IMG/VR virus record: IMGVR_UViG_3300036835_000414
Coordinates: 1-28,516 of that record
Source: a virus
DNA: 28,516 nucleotides
Strand: one strand, 5' to 3'
In this document: one piece after another, positions 21,063 to 28,516 of the stretch
Numbering within the stretch: the stretch's first letter is position 1
Layout: each line of letters begins with the position of its first letter
The notes under the pieces: model-generated
Database searches by the model: none
What the model was told of the DNA's origin: nothing
What the model saw: only the letters and a program-made list of their open reading frames with translations
Made by a program: the position numbers and the translations under genes

Positions 21063-22379
21063 TCAGGTGCGAGTGTTGAGCGTCGAGAAGAAGCCGCGCG
21101 CGGTCGATCCCTTGTACGGCGTGACCGTGGTGTTCCACACCGGCTTGCCATCTGCGCGATAGGTAATCCGGATCGTCGTCTCGTCGTTGAGAAAGCGGAC
21201 ATGGAGGCTCGTCGCCACCTGTGCGCCGCCTTTCTCGCCGAAGTGGTACTGCGACGGCGCGATCGCGATGATGTCGCCGGGCGTGCCCGGTGCCTCGCAC
21301 AGCTCCGACGCGAACGCCGGCGCACCGAGGATCCGATCGACGCCCGCCTGATCTCCCAGGTTGCCAGCGGCGACGAACACCGGAATCGTCGAGCTCCCCG
21401 TCCCGACCGTGGCGAGCATGAGCGTCGACAGGAGCTCCTGGTTGTACAACCAGATGATGTCCTTCCAGAGCGAGGCCGGGATATTGGCCTTCATCTTCGT
21501 CACGTTGGCGGCGATGAACTGCGCGCTGTTCGCGATGGTCTGTGTCGCCTCGATCGCCTGAACGACACCGCCCTTGCCCTTGAGGAAGCCGAGAATGTGG
21601 GATCCGCCGACGCCGCGGAACGCTTCGCTGGAGAGCATGAACTGCAGTTCAGTCGTGAACGCCGTCTGGAGCAACGCCGCCGCCGCCGGCGAGTCCTGCA
21701 TCTGCTCATCGGTCAGATAGCCGAGGCCCATGATCTTCTTGAGCAGCTGCTCGACCTGGCGCAGCTTGTACTTCTTCGCGGCGACCGTGTCGGCTTCGTC
21801 GGCATAGAACATCTGGATGCCGCCCCAGCGCGATCCGTCGACGCGCGAGCTCTCGTCGACCACGTTGTACACGGTGCGGTTGCTCGTCGAGCCGATCGGG
21901 ATGCGCGTGGTCCGCGACAGAAATGGATCCGTGGTGTAGACCGGCTCGATCACGCCAGGCAGAACCTCCGGCGCGATGAAGAAGCCGCCCTCCGAGCCAA
22001 CCGACTCGTTCATTCCACTGGGAGAGCCAGCCATCATGTCGAGCGCGCCCGCGCGATCGATCTGCATCGCGTTATGATTGACGCGCACCAGACGCGCATC
22101 GGCGCGGCCGAACCGCCTCGCCGCCACGATCGATTGCAGCTGATCACCGAGATTCGCGAAGGGCCTCTCGGCCTCGCGGTCCGCACCGACGACGATCGAC
22201 GGCGCGGCCTTGGCCTTCGCGTGCACGTGCTCGAGCACGCGCGTCGCGGTCTGATCTTCGGTGAGGCCTTCGTTCACCATCGCTTCGATGGCGTCGTCGG
22301 GAATCTGATGCGTCTTGCCGATGGCGCGGATCCGGCTGGCTCGCTTGCGCTCCGCGGCGAGGATCTCTTCTGCGGTCAT
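21063..22379 (-). CDS. Internal start: major capsid protein with scaffold-like N-terminus, 438 aa
   Basis: Met410 of the fusion is an ATG at 22379 preceded by AAGGACGTCCAC, giving AAGGA with 7-nt spacing, a better site than many genes here have. Translation from it would give a 438-aa protein: a scaffold-like helical segment of about 70 residues followed by the HK97-fold capsid. This is analogous to lambda C/Nu3, where the scaffold starts inside the protease gene, but here it is the capsid itself. It would allow many capsid copies per protease. The start is inferred from the sequence only. Confidence 0.5.
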   Translation of the reverse strand: MTAEEILAAERKRASRIRAIGKTHQIPDDAIEAMVNEGLTEDQTATRVLEHVHAKAKAAPSIVVGADREAERPFANLGDQLQSIVAARRFGRADARLVRVNHNAMQIDRAGALDMMAGSPSGMNESVGSEGGFFIAPEVLPGVIEPVYTTDPFLSRTTRIPIGSTSNRTVYNVVDESSRVDGSRWGGIQMFYADEADTVAAKKYKLRQVEQLLKKIMGLGYLTDEQMQDSPAAAALLQTAFTTELQFMLSSEAFRGVGGSHILGFLKGKGGVVQAIEATQTIANSAQFIAANVTKMKANIPASLWKDIIWLYNQELLSTLMLATVGTGSSTIPVFVAAGNLGDQAGVDRILGAPAFASELCEAPGTPGDIIAIAPSQYHFGEKGGAQVATSLHVRFLNDETTIRITYRADGKPVWNTTVTPYKGSTARGFFSTLNTRT

Positions 22380-23606
22380 GTGGACGTCCTTGTTCGAGGT
22401 GATGAGGGAGAGCGTTGGAGCAGCTGGAGCAACGGTTGACGCCGACGTGTCGTCGGCGGGTGAAGAGGCATTCGGCGACGCTCGCGCGCTCCGCCCGGCC
22501 GCCTCGTCGGTGCGGTAGCTACACGCGGTACAGGTCCCGTCGTCGTTCATCGGCGCGTTGCACTCGGGACAGAGATCATCCTCGTCGTCATCGGGCTCGG
22601 GCTCTGGCGATGGATCGTCCGCGCGGCGCGCGGCGCCGGTCTCGAGGACCACCGGAGGCACGGGCAGCTCGCTGTTGCCGTCGAAGGTGGCCGCAGATTG
22701 TCCGAGTGCGCGCCGTGGGCGGCCGCTCATGCCGACGTCCTTGGCGCCGAGCCGATTGAGCGTTTCCTCGAGCGTCGCGATTTTGTCGATCATGCCCGCG
22801 GCGAGCGCCTGCTTGGCGGTGAGGGAGCGGCCCTGGCCGAAATCGCTCTTCACCGCGGCGACTGAGACGCCGCGATGCTTCGAGACGGCCGCGACGAACA
22901 TCTGGCCCATTTCGTCGACCTGGCCCTGAATGAACGACTCGGCATCCGCGGAGAGCGGCTCCCACGGATTGCCCTCGGCCTTGTGCTCGCCGTACTTGAT
23001 GATCGTGTACTTGAGCCCGAGCTGCTCGTCGTAGCCCGACTCGTCGAGATGGACGCAAAAGACGCCGATCGATCCGGCTTCGCCCGACGGCGTGCAGACG
23101 ATCTCGTCGCAGGCCGAGCAGATCCAATACGCGGCGGAGCACATCTGCCCGTTCGAGACGGCGATGAGCTGCTTGCCTTTCCCGCGCGCGCCGAAAATCC
23201 GCTTCGCGAGCTCCGGCGTGCCGGTGACGTTGCCGCCCGGCGAGTCGCAGTCGATGACGATCGCCGACACATTCGGATCGTTCATCGCCGCGTCGAAATC
23301 GTCGGCGAAGCGTTCGGCCGACGTGCCGCCGCAGAGCGCCATCATGAGATCCATGCGCTGCGCGATGACGCCATACATCGGGAGCACGGCGATCGCGCCG
23401 CCGTTCTTCGTCACCGGGCGCCGCTCCGCGGCCTTCGGCGTGCGCTCGACCGCCGCGATCTCCTCGGCCGACAGTTGGCCGGCGGCGCGGAGCTCGACAT
23501 ACGCAAGCAGCTGCTGGCCGGCGCGCGGCTCGATCGCCCACGGCGTGGCGGCGATCGCGCGACGGACCGCGGGGAGCTTGAAGCGCGTGATCGTCGGCGT
23601 GGTCAT
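21063..23606 (-). CDS. S49 protease / zinc-ribbon / scaffold-like / HK97 major capsid fusion, 847 aa
   Basis: The start at 23606 has GAGGA with 5-nt spacing, at the end of the portal gene. Residues 70-290 are an S49 (SppA/gpC-like) protease: IDCDSPGG at 118-125 (oxyanion loop), the nucleophile Ser157 in MCSAAY, and Lys209 in GEHKAEGNPWEPLS as the likely general base. Residues 330-365 are an acidic linker with a CxxC...CxxC zinc ribbon (Cys346, 349, 359, 362). Residues 410-480 (TAEEILAAERKRASRIRAIG, then IPDDAIEAMVNEGLTEDQTATRVLEHVHAKAKA) look like the scaffold segment found at the C-terminus of phage prohead proteases. Residues 530-847 are an HK97-fold capsid (EGGFFIAPEVLPGVIEPVY, SRVDGSRWGGIQMFYADEAD). 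Head maturation is inferred: self-cleavage would release the capsid part. Confidence 0.8.
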   Translation of the reverse strand: MTTPTITRFKLPAVRRAIAATPWAIEPRAGQQLLAYVELRAAGQLSAEEIAAVERTPKAAERRPVTKNGGAIAVLPMYGVIAQRMDLMMALCGGTSAERFADDFDAAMNDPNVSAIVIDCDSPGGNVTGTPELAKRIFGARGKGKQLIAVSNGQMCSAAYWICSACDEIVCTPSGEAGSIGVFCVHLDESGYDEQLGLKYTIIKYGEHKAEGNPWEPLSADAESFIQGQVDEMGQMFVAAVSKHRGVSVAAVKSDFGQGRSLTAKQALAAGMIDKIATLEETLNRLGAKDVGMSGRPRRALGQSAATFDGNSELPVPPVVLETGAARRADDPSPEPEPDDDEDDLCPECNAPMNDDGTCTACSYRTDEAAGRSARASPNASSPADDTSASTVAPAAPTLSLITSNKDVHMTAEEILAAERKRASRIRAIGKTHQIPDDAIEAMVNEGLTEDQTATRVLEHVHAKAKAAPSIVVGADREAERPFANLGDQLQSIVAARRFGRADARLVRVNHNAMQIDRAGALDMMAGSPSGMNESVGSEGGFFIAPEVLPGVIEPVYTTDPFLSRTTRIPIGSTSNRTVYNVVDESSRVDGSRWGGIQMFYADEADTVAAKKYKLRQVEQLLKKIMGLGYLTDEQMQDSPAAAALLQTAFTTELQFMLSSEAFRGVGGSHILGFLKGKGGVVQAIEATQTIANSAQFIAANVTKMKANIPASLWKDIIWLYNQELLSTLMLATVGTGSSTIPVFVAAGNLGDQAGVDRILGAPAFASELCEAPGTPGDIIAIAPSQYHFGEKGGAQVATSLHVRFLNDETTIRITYRADGKPVWNTTVTPYKGSTARGFFSTLNTRT

Positions 23607-23613
23607 CGCATCC

Positions 23614-25191
23614 TCATAGGGCCGCCAGGTGGCGGGCGCCGGATCCGGACGACTTGCCCGTGCCGTCGCCGTCGCCCTGGTTCGTCTCGTCGGTCTCGCC
23701 TTCGGGGCTGACCGTCGTCGGCGTCGTGCCGCTCATCTGATTGCCGCTCGTATCGACGTCGTTCGCCTCGGCGTACTGCTGCTCGAGCGCGAGCTCGTCG
23801 ACGATGTCCTCGTAGTCGTACCCGCGTTCGCCGGCGAGCCGGGTGCGGCTGTTCAGGCCGAGATCGATCTCCATCTTCGCCGCGCGGAGATCGTTGTATG
23901 GCTCCGTCCATTTCCAGCCGCGGCCGTGCCACGTCACGGCATAGAAGTCGGCGCCGAGCCGGCCGTCGACGCCGATCGCCCCGCGCAGCGTCGCCTGATC
24001 GACCCAGTCGCGATAGGTGACGCGGTTGTCGTGCATCGCGAGCCAGCCCTGCAAACCGCGCCAGCGATCGCGTTCGGGGATCGTGCCCGCGCGCTGCGAG
24101 GCGTAGTTCGCCTGGCGGAGATCGCCGGTGAGGGTCATGTACGACGTGCGCAGTCCGCGCGCCGTCGCCCGGTGCACGGCCATCACGAATTGCTCATAAC
24201 CGACGCTCGGAAACGTCGGGTCGATCGACTCGATCTCCTGGCCCGGCAGGAGCTCCGGCATGATGCCGGGCTCCATCGCGAACGTCTTCGGCTGCTCGCC
24301 CTTCTTCGGCGGCTCCCACGCTTCGATCGCGTTCGGATTCTTGTTGAGAATCACCGCCATCTTCGACGCGCCGGCGCGCGCGGCGACGAGGTGGCTCAGC
24401 TCGTACTCTTGCTCGTGGCGCAGCGACGCGAGCACCGGCGCGAGCCAGGTCACGCCGCGCGGGATGTTCGCCCGGTGCCACCGCACGAAGAGATGCTGAA
24501 TGTCCTCGGCCGCGATGCGTTCCCGCGTGCGCTCGACCGTACTGTTCATGTCCTCGGCGTAACGATTCCACGCGTGTACCGCGACGGTGCGATTCCGCCG
24601 ATCCTTCTCGAGGCCCATGACGATGCGATTGCCGTTCGGCAGCGACGGGACGTTGTACGTCTCGTCGACGAGATCGGCATCGAGGATCTGCTGCGCGTAG
24701 CCGTACGGATTGTCGACGCCGCGGAGGCGCCGCACGAAGACTTCGCCGTCGACGGCAATCGTGATGATCTTCTGCCGCTGCAGCTCGATCCAGCTGTCCT
24801 GGCCGTCGGCGCTCGCGTACTCGGGCACGCCCCACGCATCCCACGCTTCTTCAATCGCCGCGTTCGTCGTTTTCGCCGGCTGGCCGAGCGCGTTCTTGAT
24901 CTGCGCGTGCAGGCGAATGCCGTTCGCGCCGACGACGTTGTTCGCGAGCTCGTCGAGGAAGCCGACGATCCACGGATTGTTCCGCGCGAAATACCGCGCG
25001 CGCGCGCGCATCGTCCGGAATCCGTAGCGCGTTTCGAACTCCGGCGAGACCGTCCAGGTGTCCCAGTCCTGGTAGAGGCGATCGTACGACGCGCCCTGCC
25101 AGACGCCCGTCGAGCTCCGCCGCGCCGGCGCCGGCGAGAGCCCGTGCGCGACACGGCGCAGCGCGTTGGCGAGGGATCCGCGGATCGTCAC
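23614..25191 (-). CDS. Portal protein, lambda B family, 525 aa
   Basis: GTG start at 25191, overlapping the upstream stop (GTGA). Lambda-type portal features: SPEFETRYGFRTMRARARYFARNNPWIVGFLDELANNVVGANGIRLHA at the N-terminus, LQRQKIITIAVDGEVFVRRLRG, QQILDADLVDE, RIAAEDIQHLFVRWHRANIPRGVTWLAPVLASLRHEQEYELSHLVAARAGASKMAVILN, then MTLTGDLRQANYASQRAGTIPERDRWRGLQ and a C-terminal AKMEIDLGLNSRTRLAGERGYDYEDIVDELALEQ. It forms the twelve-subunit ring at one vertex through which DNA enters and leaves. The acidic, Gly-rich C-terminus (GETDETNQGDGDG) is typical. Confidence 0.85.
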   Translation of the reverse strand: MTIRGSLANALRRVAHGLSPAPARRSSTGVWQGASYDRLYQDWDTWTVSPEFETRYGFRTMRARARYFARNNPWIVGFLDELANNVVGANGIRLHAQIKNALGQPAKTTNAAIEEAWDAWGVPEYASADGQDSWIELQRQKIITIAVDGEVFVRRLRGVDNPYGYAQQILDADLVDETYNVPSLPNGNRIVMGLEKDRRNRTVAVHAWNRYAEDMNSTVERTRERIAAEDIQHLFVRWHRANIPRGVTWLAPVLASLRHEQEYELSHLVAARAGASKMAVILNKNPNAIEAWEPPKKGEQPKTFAMEPGIMPELLPGQEIESIDPTFPSVGYEQFVMAVHRATARGLRTSYMTLTGDLRQANYASQRAGTIPERDRWRGLQGWLAMHDNRVTYRDWVDQATLRGAIGVDGRLGADFYAVTWHGRGWKWTEPYNDLRAAKMEIDLGLNSRTRLAGERGYDYEDIVDELALEQQYAEANDVDTSGNQMSGTTPTTVSPEGETDETNQGDGDGTGKSSGSGARHLAAL

Positions 25192-25796
25192 GCCGGATAC
25201 CCCGGAAACGCGAGCGCCTCGGCGTCACTCGGCCGTGAGGCCGGCTGGCCGAAGGCGACGACGTGATGCGGGAACGACACGCCCGGGTTGTCGGCGCGCC
25301 ATTTCTTCGCTTTGTAGGTGGCGAGCGTGCGTTTGATCTCGGCGAGATCGAGCTTGTCGACGAAGACGCCTTCGCGACCATAGCGCGCGACGTCGGACGA
25401 GAGTCGCCCCTCGAGCGCCGCTTCGCATGCGTCGATGATCCGATCGACGTGGCCGCGTGTGTCGTCCCACGTGACGACCGCGAGGTTCGGCAAGATCTCG
25501 ATCGCACCGTCGTAGATCGTGTACCGCTCGGCATTCACGCCGTCGACCCAGCCCATGAGGCGATACGTGCCGGCGATGAATCCCGCCGCCGCCGTCGCGG
25601 ACGCCGCGAGCGTCGCTTGCCACGTGCCATTCACGACCGTGACGGTCGGATCGCTCGCGAGCTCGTACGGCCCGATGATCCGGTAATGCAGCACCCACCC
25701 GTCGGCCGGCGAATAGCTCGAGAGCGTGCGAGTCCAGACGGCGGAATCGCCCGCGACGAGCTGCACAGGTTCGCACGACGGAATCGGAGCGCTCAC
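25188..25796 (-). CDS. gpW-like head-tail connector with N-terminal beta domain, 202 aa
   Basis: GTG start at 25796 with GGGAG before it, just after copy A of the two-hairpin element. Residues 10-110 are a beta-sandwich: VQLVAGDSAVWTRTLSSYSPADGWVLHYRIIGP, ATAAAGFIAGTYRLMGWVDGVNAERYTIYDGAIEILPNL. Residues 115-165 resemble gpW-type connectors (VDRIIDACEAALEGRLSSDVARYGREGVFVDKLDLAEIKRTLATYKAKKW), and the gene sits between terminase and portal as lambda W does. Proteins of this two-part layout are common between TerL and portal in many phages. It probably joins head and tail. Confidence 0.65.
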   Translation of the reverse strand: MSAPIPSCEPVQLVAGDSAVWTRTLSSYSPADGWVLHYRIIGPYELASDPTVTVVNGTWQATLAASATAAAGFIAGTYRLMGWVDGVNAERYTIYDGAIEILPNLAVVTWDDTRGHVDRIIDACEAALEGRLSSDVARYGREGVFVDKLDLAEIKRTLATYKAKKWRADNPGVSFPHHVVAFGQPASRPSDAEALAFPGYPA

Positions 25797-25804
25797 CGAA
25801 CTCC

Positions 25805-25890
25805 CGGAAAAACGAAAAGCCCGCGCTACCAGCGATGTGCTGGTGCGCGGGCGACTTCCCGCTGGCCGAAGGATCCGGCCGATCTATGTC
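25805..25890 (-). promoter_or_regulatory. Two-hairpin leader element, copy A
   Basis: Read on the minus strand: GACATAG (25890-25884), a GGCCG/CGGCC hairpin (25880-25864), GGGAAGTC (25860-25853), a 14-bp stem with one bulged T (arms 25839-25852 and 25819-25833, loop 5), then TTTTCGTTTTTCCGGGAG, whose end is the ribosome-binding site of the gene at 25796. It resembles the element at 9722-9810. The strong stem followed by a T-rich run is a good Rho-independent terminator signal placed directly before a ribosome-binding site. A weak promoter (TTGCTG, 18 bp, TATTGT) may lie upstream in the 152-bp gap. The gap 25797-25948 holds no gene. Confidence 0.6.
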
Positions 25891-25948
25891 TCGATCACAA
25901 TAACATAGCGGACATTCCGACAGCAATAGCCACGAGATCGCGCCAACT

Positions 25949-27952
25949 TCAACGGAGACGGCCCCACCATCCCGAGCGGCCATGCTCCCGGAGGCCGGTC
26001 CGCTCCGGCTCATTCGGCTCGACCGGTGTCGGCGCCTCCGGATCCGGCGGTGGCGCCTCCGCTTTCGCTTTCAGCTGCTTGCCCTCGTCCGCGAGCTCCT
26101 TCGCTAGCTCGCCGAGCCGCGAGGCGAACGTCGCGCCCCGCGACCGAAGGCCGGCGAGATTGCCAACATAGTGATCGATCGCCTCGTTTCGCTTCTGCGC
26201 CGGGTTGATGTATTTGACCACCGGACGATTGTTCACGAATTCGACGAGTCGCTGTTCGGCGGCGTACTGCAGGAAGTACGCATCGTCGGCGCCGGTCTGC
26301 GCCTCGAGGCCAAAATGCATGTAGCCCGGCCCGGGCGCCGTCTTTTTCAGCCGCGAGAACAGCACGTCCTTGAACGTCGTCGGGTTGATCGTGAATACGC
26401 GGACGCCGTCGCGATTCGCCTTACTCGCGCGCGACAACGGCACTTTCGCATTGTCGGCACCCTTCGAGGCGTGGACGCGGCCGCCGGGCATCGACTTCAC
26501 AAACCGAAACACTGGATCCTTCTTGAAGCCCGAGTCGACGAGGCAGACGGCAATGCGTATCGAGACGCCGGATTCGTGCTGCCATTCTCGATCGAGCATG
26601 GCGCGCGCGCGGTTCCACACGTCGTCAAACTCCGGATCGCCGATCAGTCGCTCGAGTCGAATGTGATAGGACTCCTCCTTCGCGGCCCAGCCGCGGACAT
26701 CGACTTCGATGCGGTCCCCGTGTACGTCGATGAAGGCGGTCAGTGCACCGACCGCGGCCGGGACTTCGGCCGCATATGCCTCACGCCGGGAGGCCAGCTT
26801 GCTCGGATCGACACGATCACCGATACCGACCCACAGCAGTCCGAGCGTCGTGTTGAAAAACGTCTTCAGCTGCTGCTCGTCATCCTTCTTCGCGAGGAAC
26901 TCCGCGGCGATCTCGCCCCACCGCACCCACGGCGACAAGAGACCGGGGATGTGCCAGCCCGCGAGTGAACTCGACGGATTGTGCTTCACCCATTCGCCCT
27001 TGGACACCATCCACGCTTTATAACTCTCGGCGATGAGGCATCCGCAATCCCGACAGAGATACTGCGCGGTCTCTGGTCGGTGAACGACGGCATCGCCCTC
27101 GCCTTCCTTCTCCCACACGAGGCGATAGATCCCGGTCCCTGGGGCGATGCCCGGCTGGCCGCCGGTGTCGCGCCACTCGAGTGGTTGCTTGTGGCCGCAG
27201 TGTGGACAGGGCACGTAAAAGTGCCGCTGATCGGAAAGCTTCCACTCGCCGGCGATGCGACTCTCGCCCTCATTGCCGGGCGACGACACCTTCACCGCTT
27301 TCTTCCGATGGCGAAAGGTCACCTGGCGCTTCTTCGCGAGCGACAGTGGGTCGCCCTCTGTACCGGCCGATTTCTCCCAGCGATCGATCTCGTCGGCGAG
27401 CACGACGCGGATCGGCCTCGAGGCGAGACCCGCCGGCGAGTTCGCGCCGGCGATCGTGATCTGGCCGCCCGGGAACGTCTTGTGAAACACAGTGTTGCCG
27501 GAGTCGCGCGATCGCGGATCCTTCACTTTGCCGCGCAGGCGCTCGCAATCGCGGATCATCGGCGCGATACGGTCTTTCGAGAACGCCTCGCCCATCGGCT
27601 TGACGTTCGGCTGAATGATCAGGATCGGACTCGGCTCCTGGTCCATGAAGAAGCCGGCGGCGTTGAGGAGTACTTCAGAGCCGGCCGATTGCGCGCACTT
27701 CACGATCGTGAGATCCTGCGTCGTGCGATCGCACGCGGCGTCGAGGATCTCGCGGAGATACGGCACGCGCTCCGTGCGCCACTGGCCGGGCTCGGCGGAG
27801 CTCTCGGGCGAGAGCATGCGATATCGATCGGCCCAGACGGATCCGGACAGCCGAGGCGCCGGCACGAGTCGCGCGCGGGCCGTCGCCGCCGCAACGCGCC
27901 GCGCGCGCCGGAGCGACGCGGAACTATTGATCGGCGATCGCCGCGGTGTCAT
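25949..27952 (-). CDS. Terminase large subunit, lambda GpA family, 667 aa
   Basis: Start at 27952 with GAGG before it; it overlaps the small subunit gene by 29 bases. Lambda-type order of motifs: a Walker A variant around residues 85-92 (KCAQSAGSE), a Walker B at 183-188 (VVLADEID, Asp187/Glu188), a CPHC/CRDC zinc site (Cys249, 252, 300, 303), and in the nuclease domain AFIDVHGDRIEV (Asp409) and VDSGFK (Asp473). The length fits GpA. It cuts concatemers and pumps DNA into the head with ATP. A GpA-type enzyme implies cos packaging, with the cos site expected near or beyond the right edge of the window. Confidence 0.9.
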   Translation of the reverse strand: MTPRRSPINSSASLRRARRVAAATARARLVPAPRLSGSVWADRYRMLSPESSAEPGQWRTERVPYLREILDAACDRTTQDLTIVKCAQSAGSEVLLNAAGFFMDQEPSPILIIQPNVKPMGEAFSKDRIAPMIRDCERLRGKVKDPRSRDSGNTVFHKTFPGGQITIAGANSPAGLASRPIRVVLADEIDRWEKSAGTEGDPLSLAKKRQVTFRHRKKAVKVSSPGNEGESRIAGEWKLSDQRHFYVPCPHCGHKQPLEWRDTGGQPGIAPGTGIYRLVWEKEGEGDAVVHRPETAQYLCRDCGCLIAESYKAWMVSKGEWVKHNPSSSLAGWHIPGLLSPWVRWGEIAAEFLAKKDDEQQLKTFFNTTLGLLWVGIGDRVDPSKLASRREAYAAEVPAAVGALTAFIDVHGDRIEVDVRGWAAKEESYHIRLERLIGDPEFDDVWNRARAMLDREWQHESGVSIRIAVCLVDSGFKKDPVFRFVKSMPGGRVHASKGADNAKVPLSRASKANRDGVRVFTINPTTFKDVLFSRLKKTAPGPGYMHFGLEAQTGADDAYFLQYAAEQRLVEFVNNRPVVKYINPAQKRNEAIDHYVGNLAGLRSRGATFASRLGELAKELADEGKQLKAKAEAPPPDPEAPTPVEPNEPERTGLREHGRSGWWGRLR

Positions 27953-28454
27953 CGGGCAGCGCCTCGAGCTCGTCAGCGCCGGCGCGGAGCAAGAGGGTCA
28001 GATCGTCCGCGATCGCTGTCAGCTCGGCTTCGGCTTTGGCGGCGTCGATGCCGAGCGCCTCGAGCCGGATCGAATAGTTGCCGGGCATATTCACGAGCGC
28101 AGCGCGGAACCGATCGCACAGCTCACCAACGACGACGTCGACGTGCGCTACTTCCACGAGTTCGCCCTCACGCTCGGCGACGTCCATCTCAGCGAGTTTC
28201 GTCTCCGCCTCCTCTCGCCGGCGTTGTAGCTCAGCGCGCGTGGATGTCGACGCCTCGCGGAGCTCACGCTCGATGCTCGCACGAGCCAGACGCACGGCGC
28301 GCTCGCCGTGCCAGGGAATTACGGTCGGCGGGTCAAATTCCCGCGCGCGACCGCGAAGGGTCGACGGAATCGGCGGGTCCTCGTTCAACCAGTTCGTCAG
28401 CGTGCGACGATTGATGCCGAAGATTTCACATACCTCGGCCGCGGTCCAGATCAT
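27924..28454 (-). CDS. Terminase small subunit, lambda Nu1-like, 176 aa
   Basis: Residues 3-25 form a winged HTH (TAAEVCEIFGINRRTLTNWL), then P-x-x-x-R-G-R-A-x-E-F-D-P-P-T-V-I-P-W-H-G-E-R-A, the pattern of Nu1 N-termini. Residues 60-95 are a charged helix (ERELREASTSTRAELQRRREEAETKLAEMD), followed by a helical C-terminal part that probably binds the large subunit. It is the first gene of the late operon, just before GpA. It binds the cos region and brings the large subunit to it. No strong ribosome-binding site precedes the ATG. Confidence 0.8.
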   Translation of the reverse strand: MIWTAAEVCEIFGINRRTLTNWLNEDPPIPSTLRGRAREFDPPTVIPWHGERAVRLARASIERELREASTSTRAELQRRREEAETKLAEMDVAEREGELVEVAHVDVVVGELCDRFRAALVNMPGNYSIRLEALGIDAAKAEAELTAIADDLTLLLRAGADELEALPDDTAAIADQ

Positions 28455-28516
28455 GGCAGGGAAACGCCACCCTCAGAGCATGTCACGCTAGTCAAATGTC
28501 GTACTCGGTCCGGACC
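28455..28516. other. Leader of the late operon (window edge)
   Basis: These 62 bases lie upstream of the terminase small subunit ATG. No gene fits. The last 10 bases (28507-28516) form the perfect palindrome GGTCCGGACC. A lambda-type cos site and the late promoter are expected in this direction but cannot be told from so little sequence. Confidence 0.3.

Noticed and set aside
23629-25266. Plus-strand 545-aa open frame
   Set aside because: Antisense to the portal gene, strongly Arg/Val/Leu biased, with no domain pattern.
1-28516. Integrase, att site, tRNA or replication genes
   Set aside because: Searched for tyrosine or serine recombinase patterns, cloverleaf-like sequence and helicase/primase motifs on both strands and saw none; they may lie outside the window.

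Overview
The window is a large part of a GC-rich, temperate, lambda-like siphovirus genome (prophage or phage contig). The packaging, head, tail and tip module runs right to left on the minus strand in the textbook order: terminase small subunit, terminase large subunit, gpW-like connector, portal, protease/capsid, head protein, FII-like connector, tail terminator, tail tube, G/GT chaperones, tape measure, distal tail, hub, lysis, tip and receptor-binding proteins. Neighbouring genes overlap by ATGA or TAATG or are a few bases apart, so this is a long late operon. The host is inferred, not shown. Two small plus-strand lipoproteins carry a Cys-Gly-x-Asp-Ser-Thr-Ala-Pro start after the lipobox, a style typical of Gemmatimonadota lipoproteins, so a Gemmatimonadota host is my best guess.

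Layout. Bases 1-3044 (minus): a leftward early operon of small, mostly unrecognised genes, starting with an excisionase-like HTH protein and running off the left edge inside an alanine-repeat protein. Bases 3045-4358: the regulatory switch, with a CI-like XRE repressor (plus), a leftward promoter whose spacer holds a 15-bp palindromic operator, a small minus gene, a DnaA-box-like dyad and a second XRE regulator. Bases 4359-5308 (plus): two related lipoprotein genes, probable lysogeny-expressed cargo. Bases 5309-8738 (minus): tail-tip and adhesin-like proteins, including a LamG-like protein with nine 18-residue repeats. Bases 8768-9717: a compact lysis cassette with a DUF5675 protein in the place of a normal endolysin. 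Bases 9857-28454: tail, head and packaging genes.

Points that stand out: (1) protease, zinc-ribbon linker, scaffold-like segment and HK97-fold major capsid protein are one 847-residue polypeptide, with a well-placed internal ribosome-binding site and ATG for the capsid part alone; (2) a textbook -1 frameshift signal (T TTT TTC, 6-nt spacer, 8-bp stem) joins tail chaperones G and GT; (3) the only two gaps above 100 bp in the late operon hold two copies of the same two-hairpin leader element; (4) the 10-bp palindrome CCGGATCCGG occurs nine times, far more than base composition predicts, in several reading frames; (5) a second likely frame change in the early operon sits at GGGAAAG, the heptamer used by lambda G/GT. 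No integrase, replication genes, tRNA, rRNA, CRISPR or insertion sequence was found; the genome continues beyond both edges.
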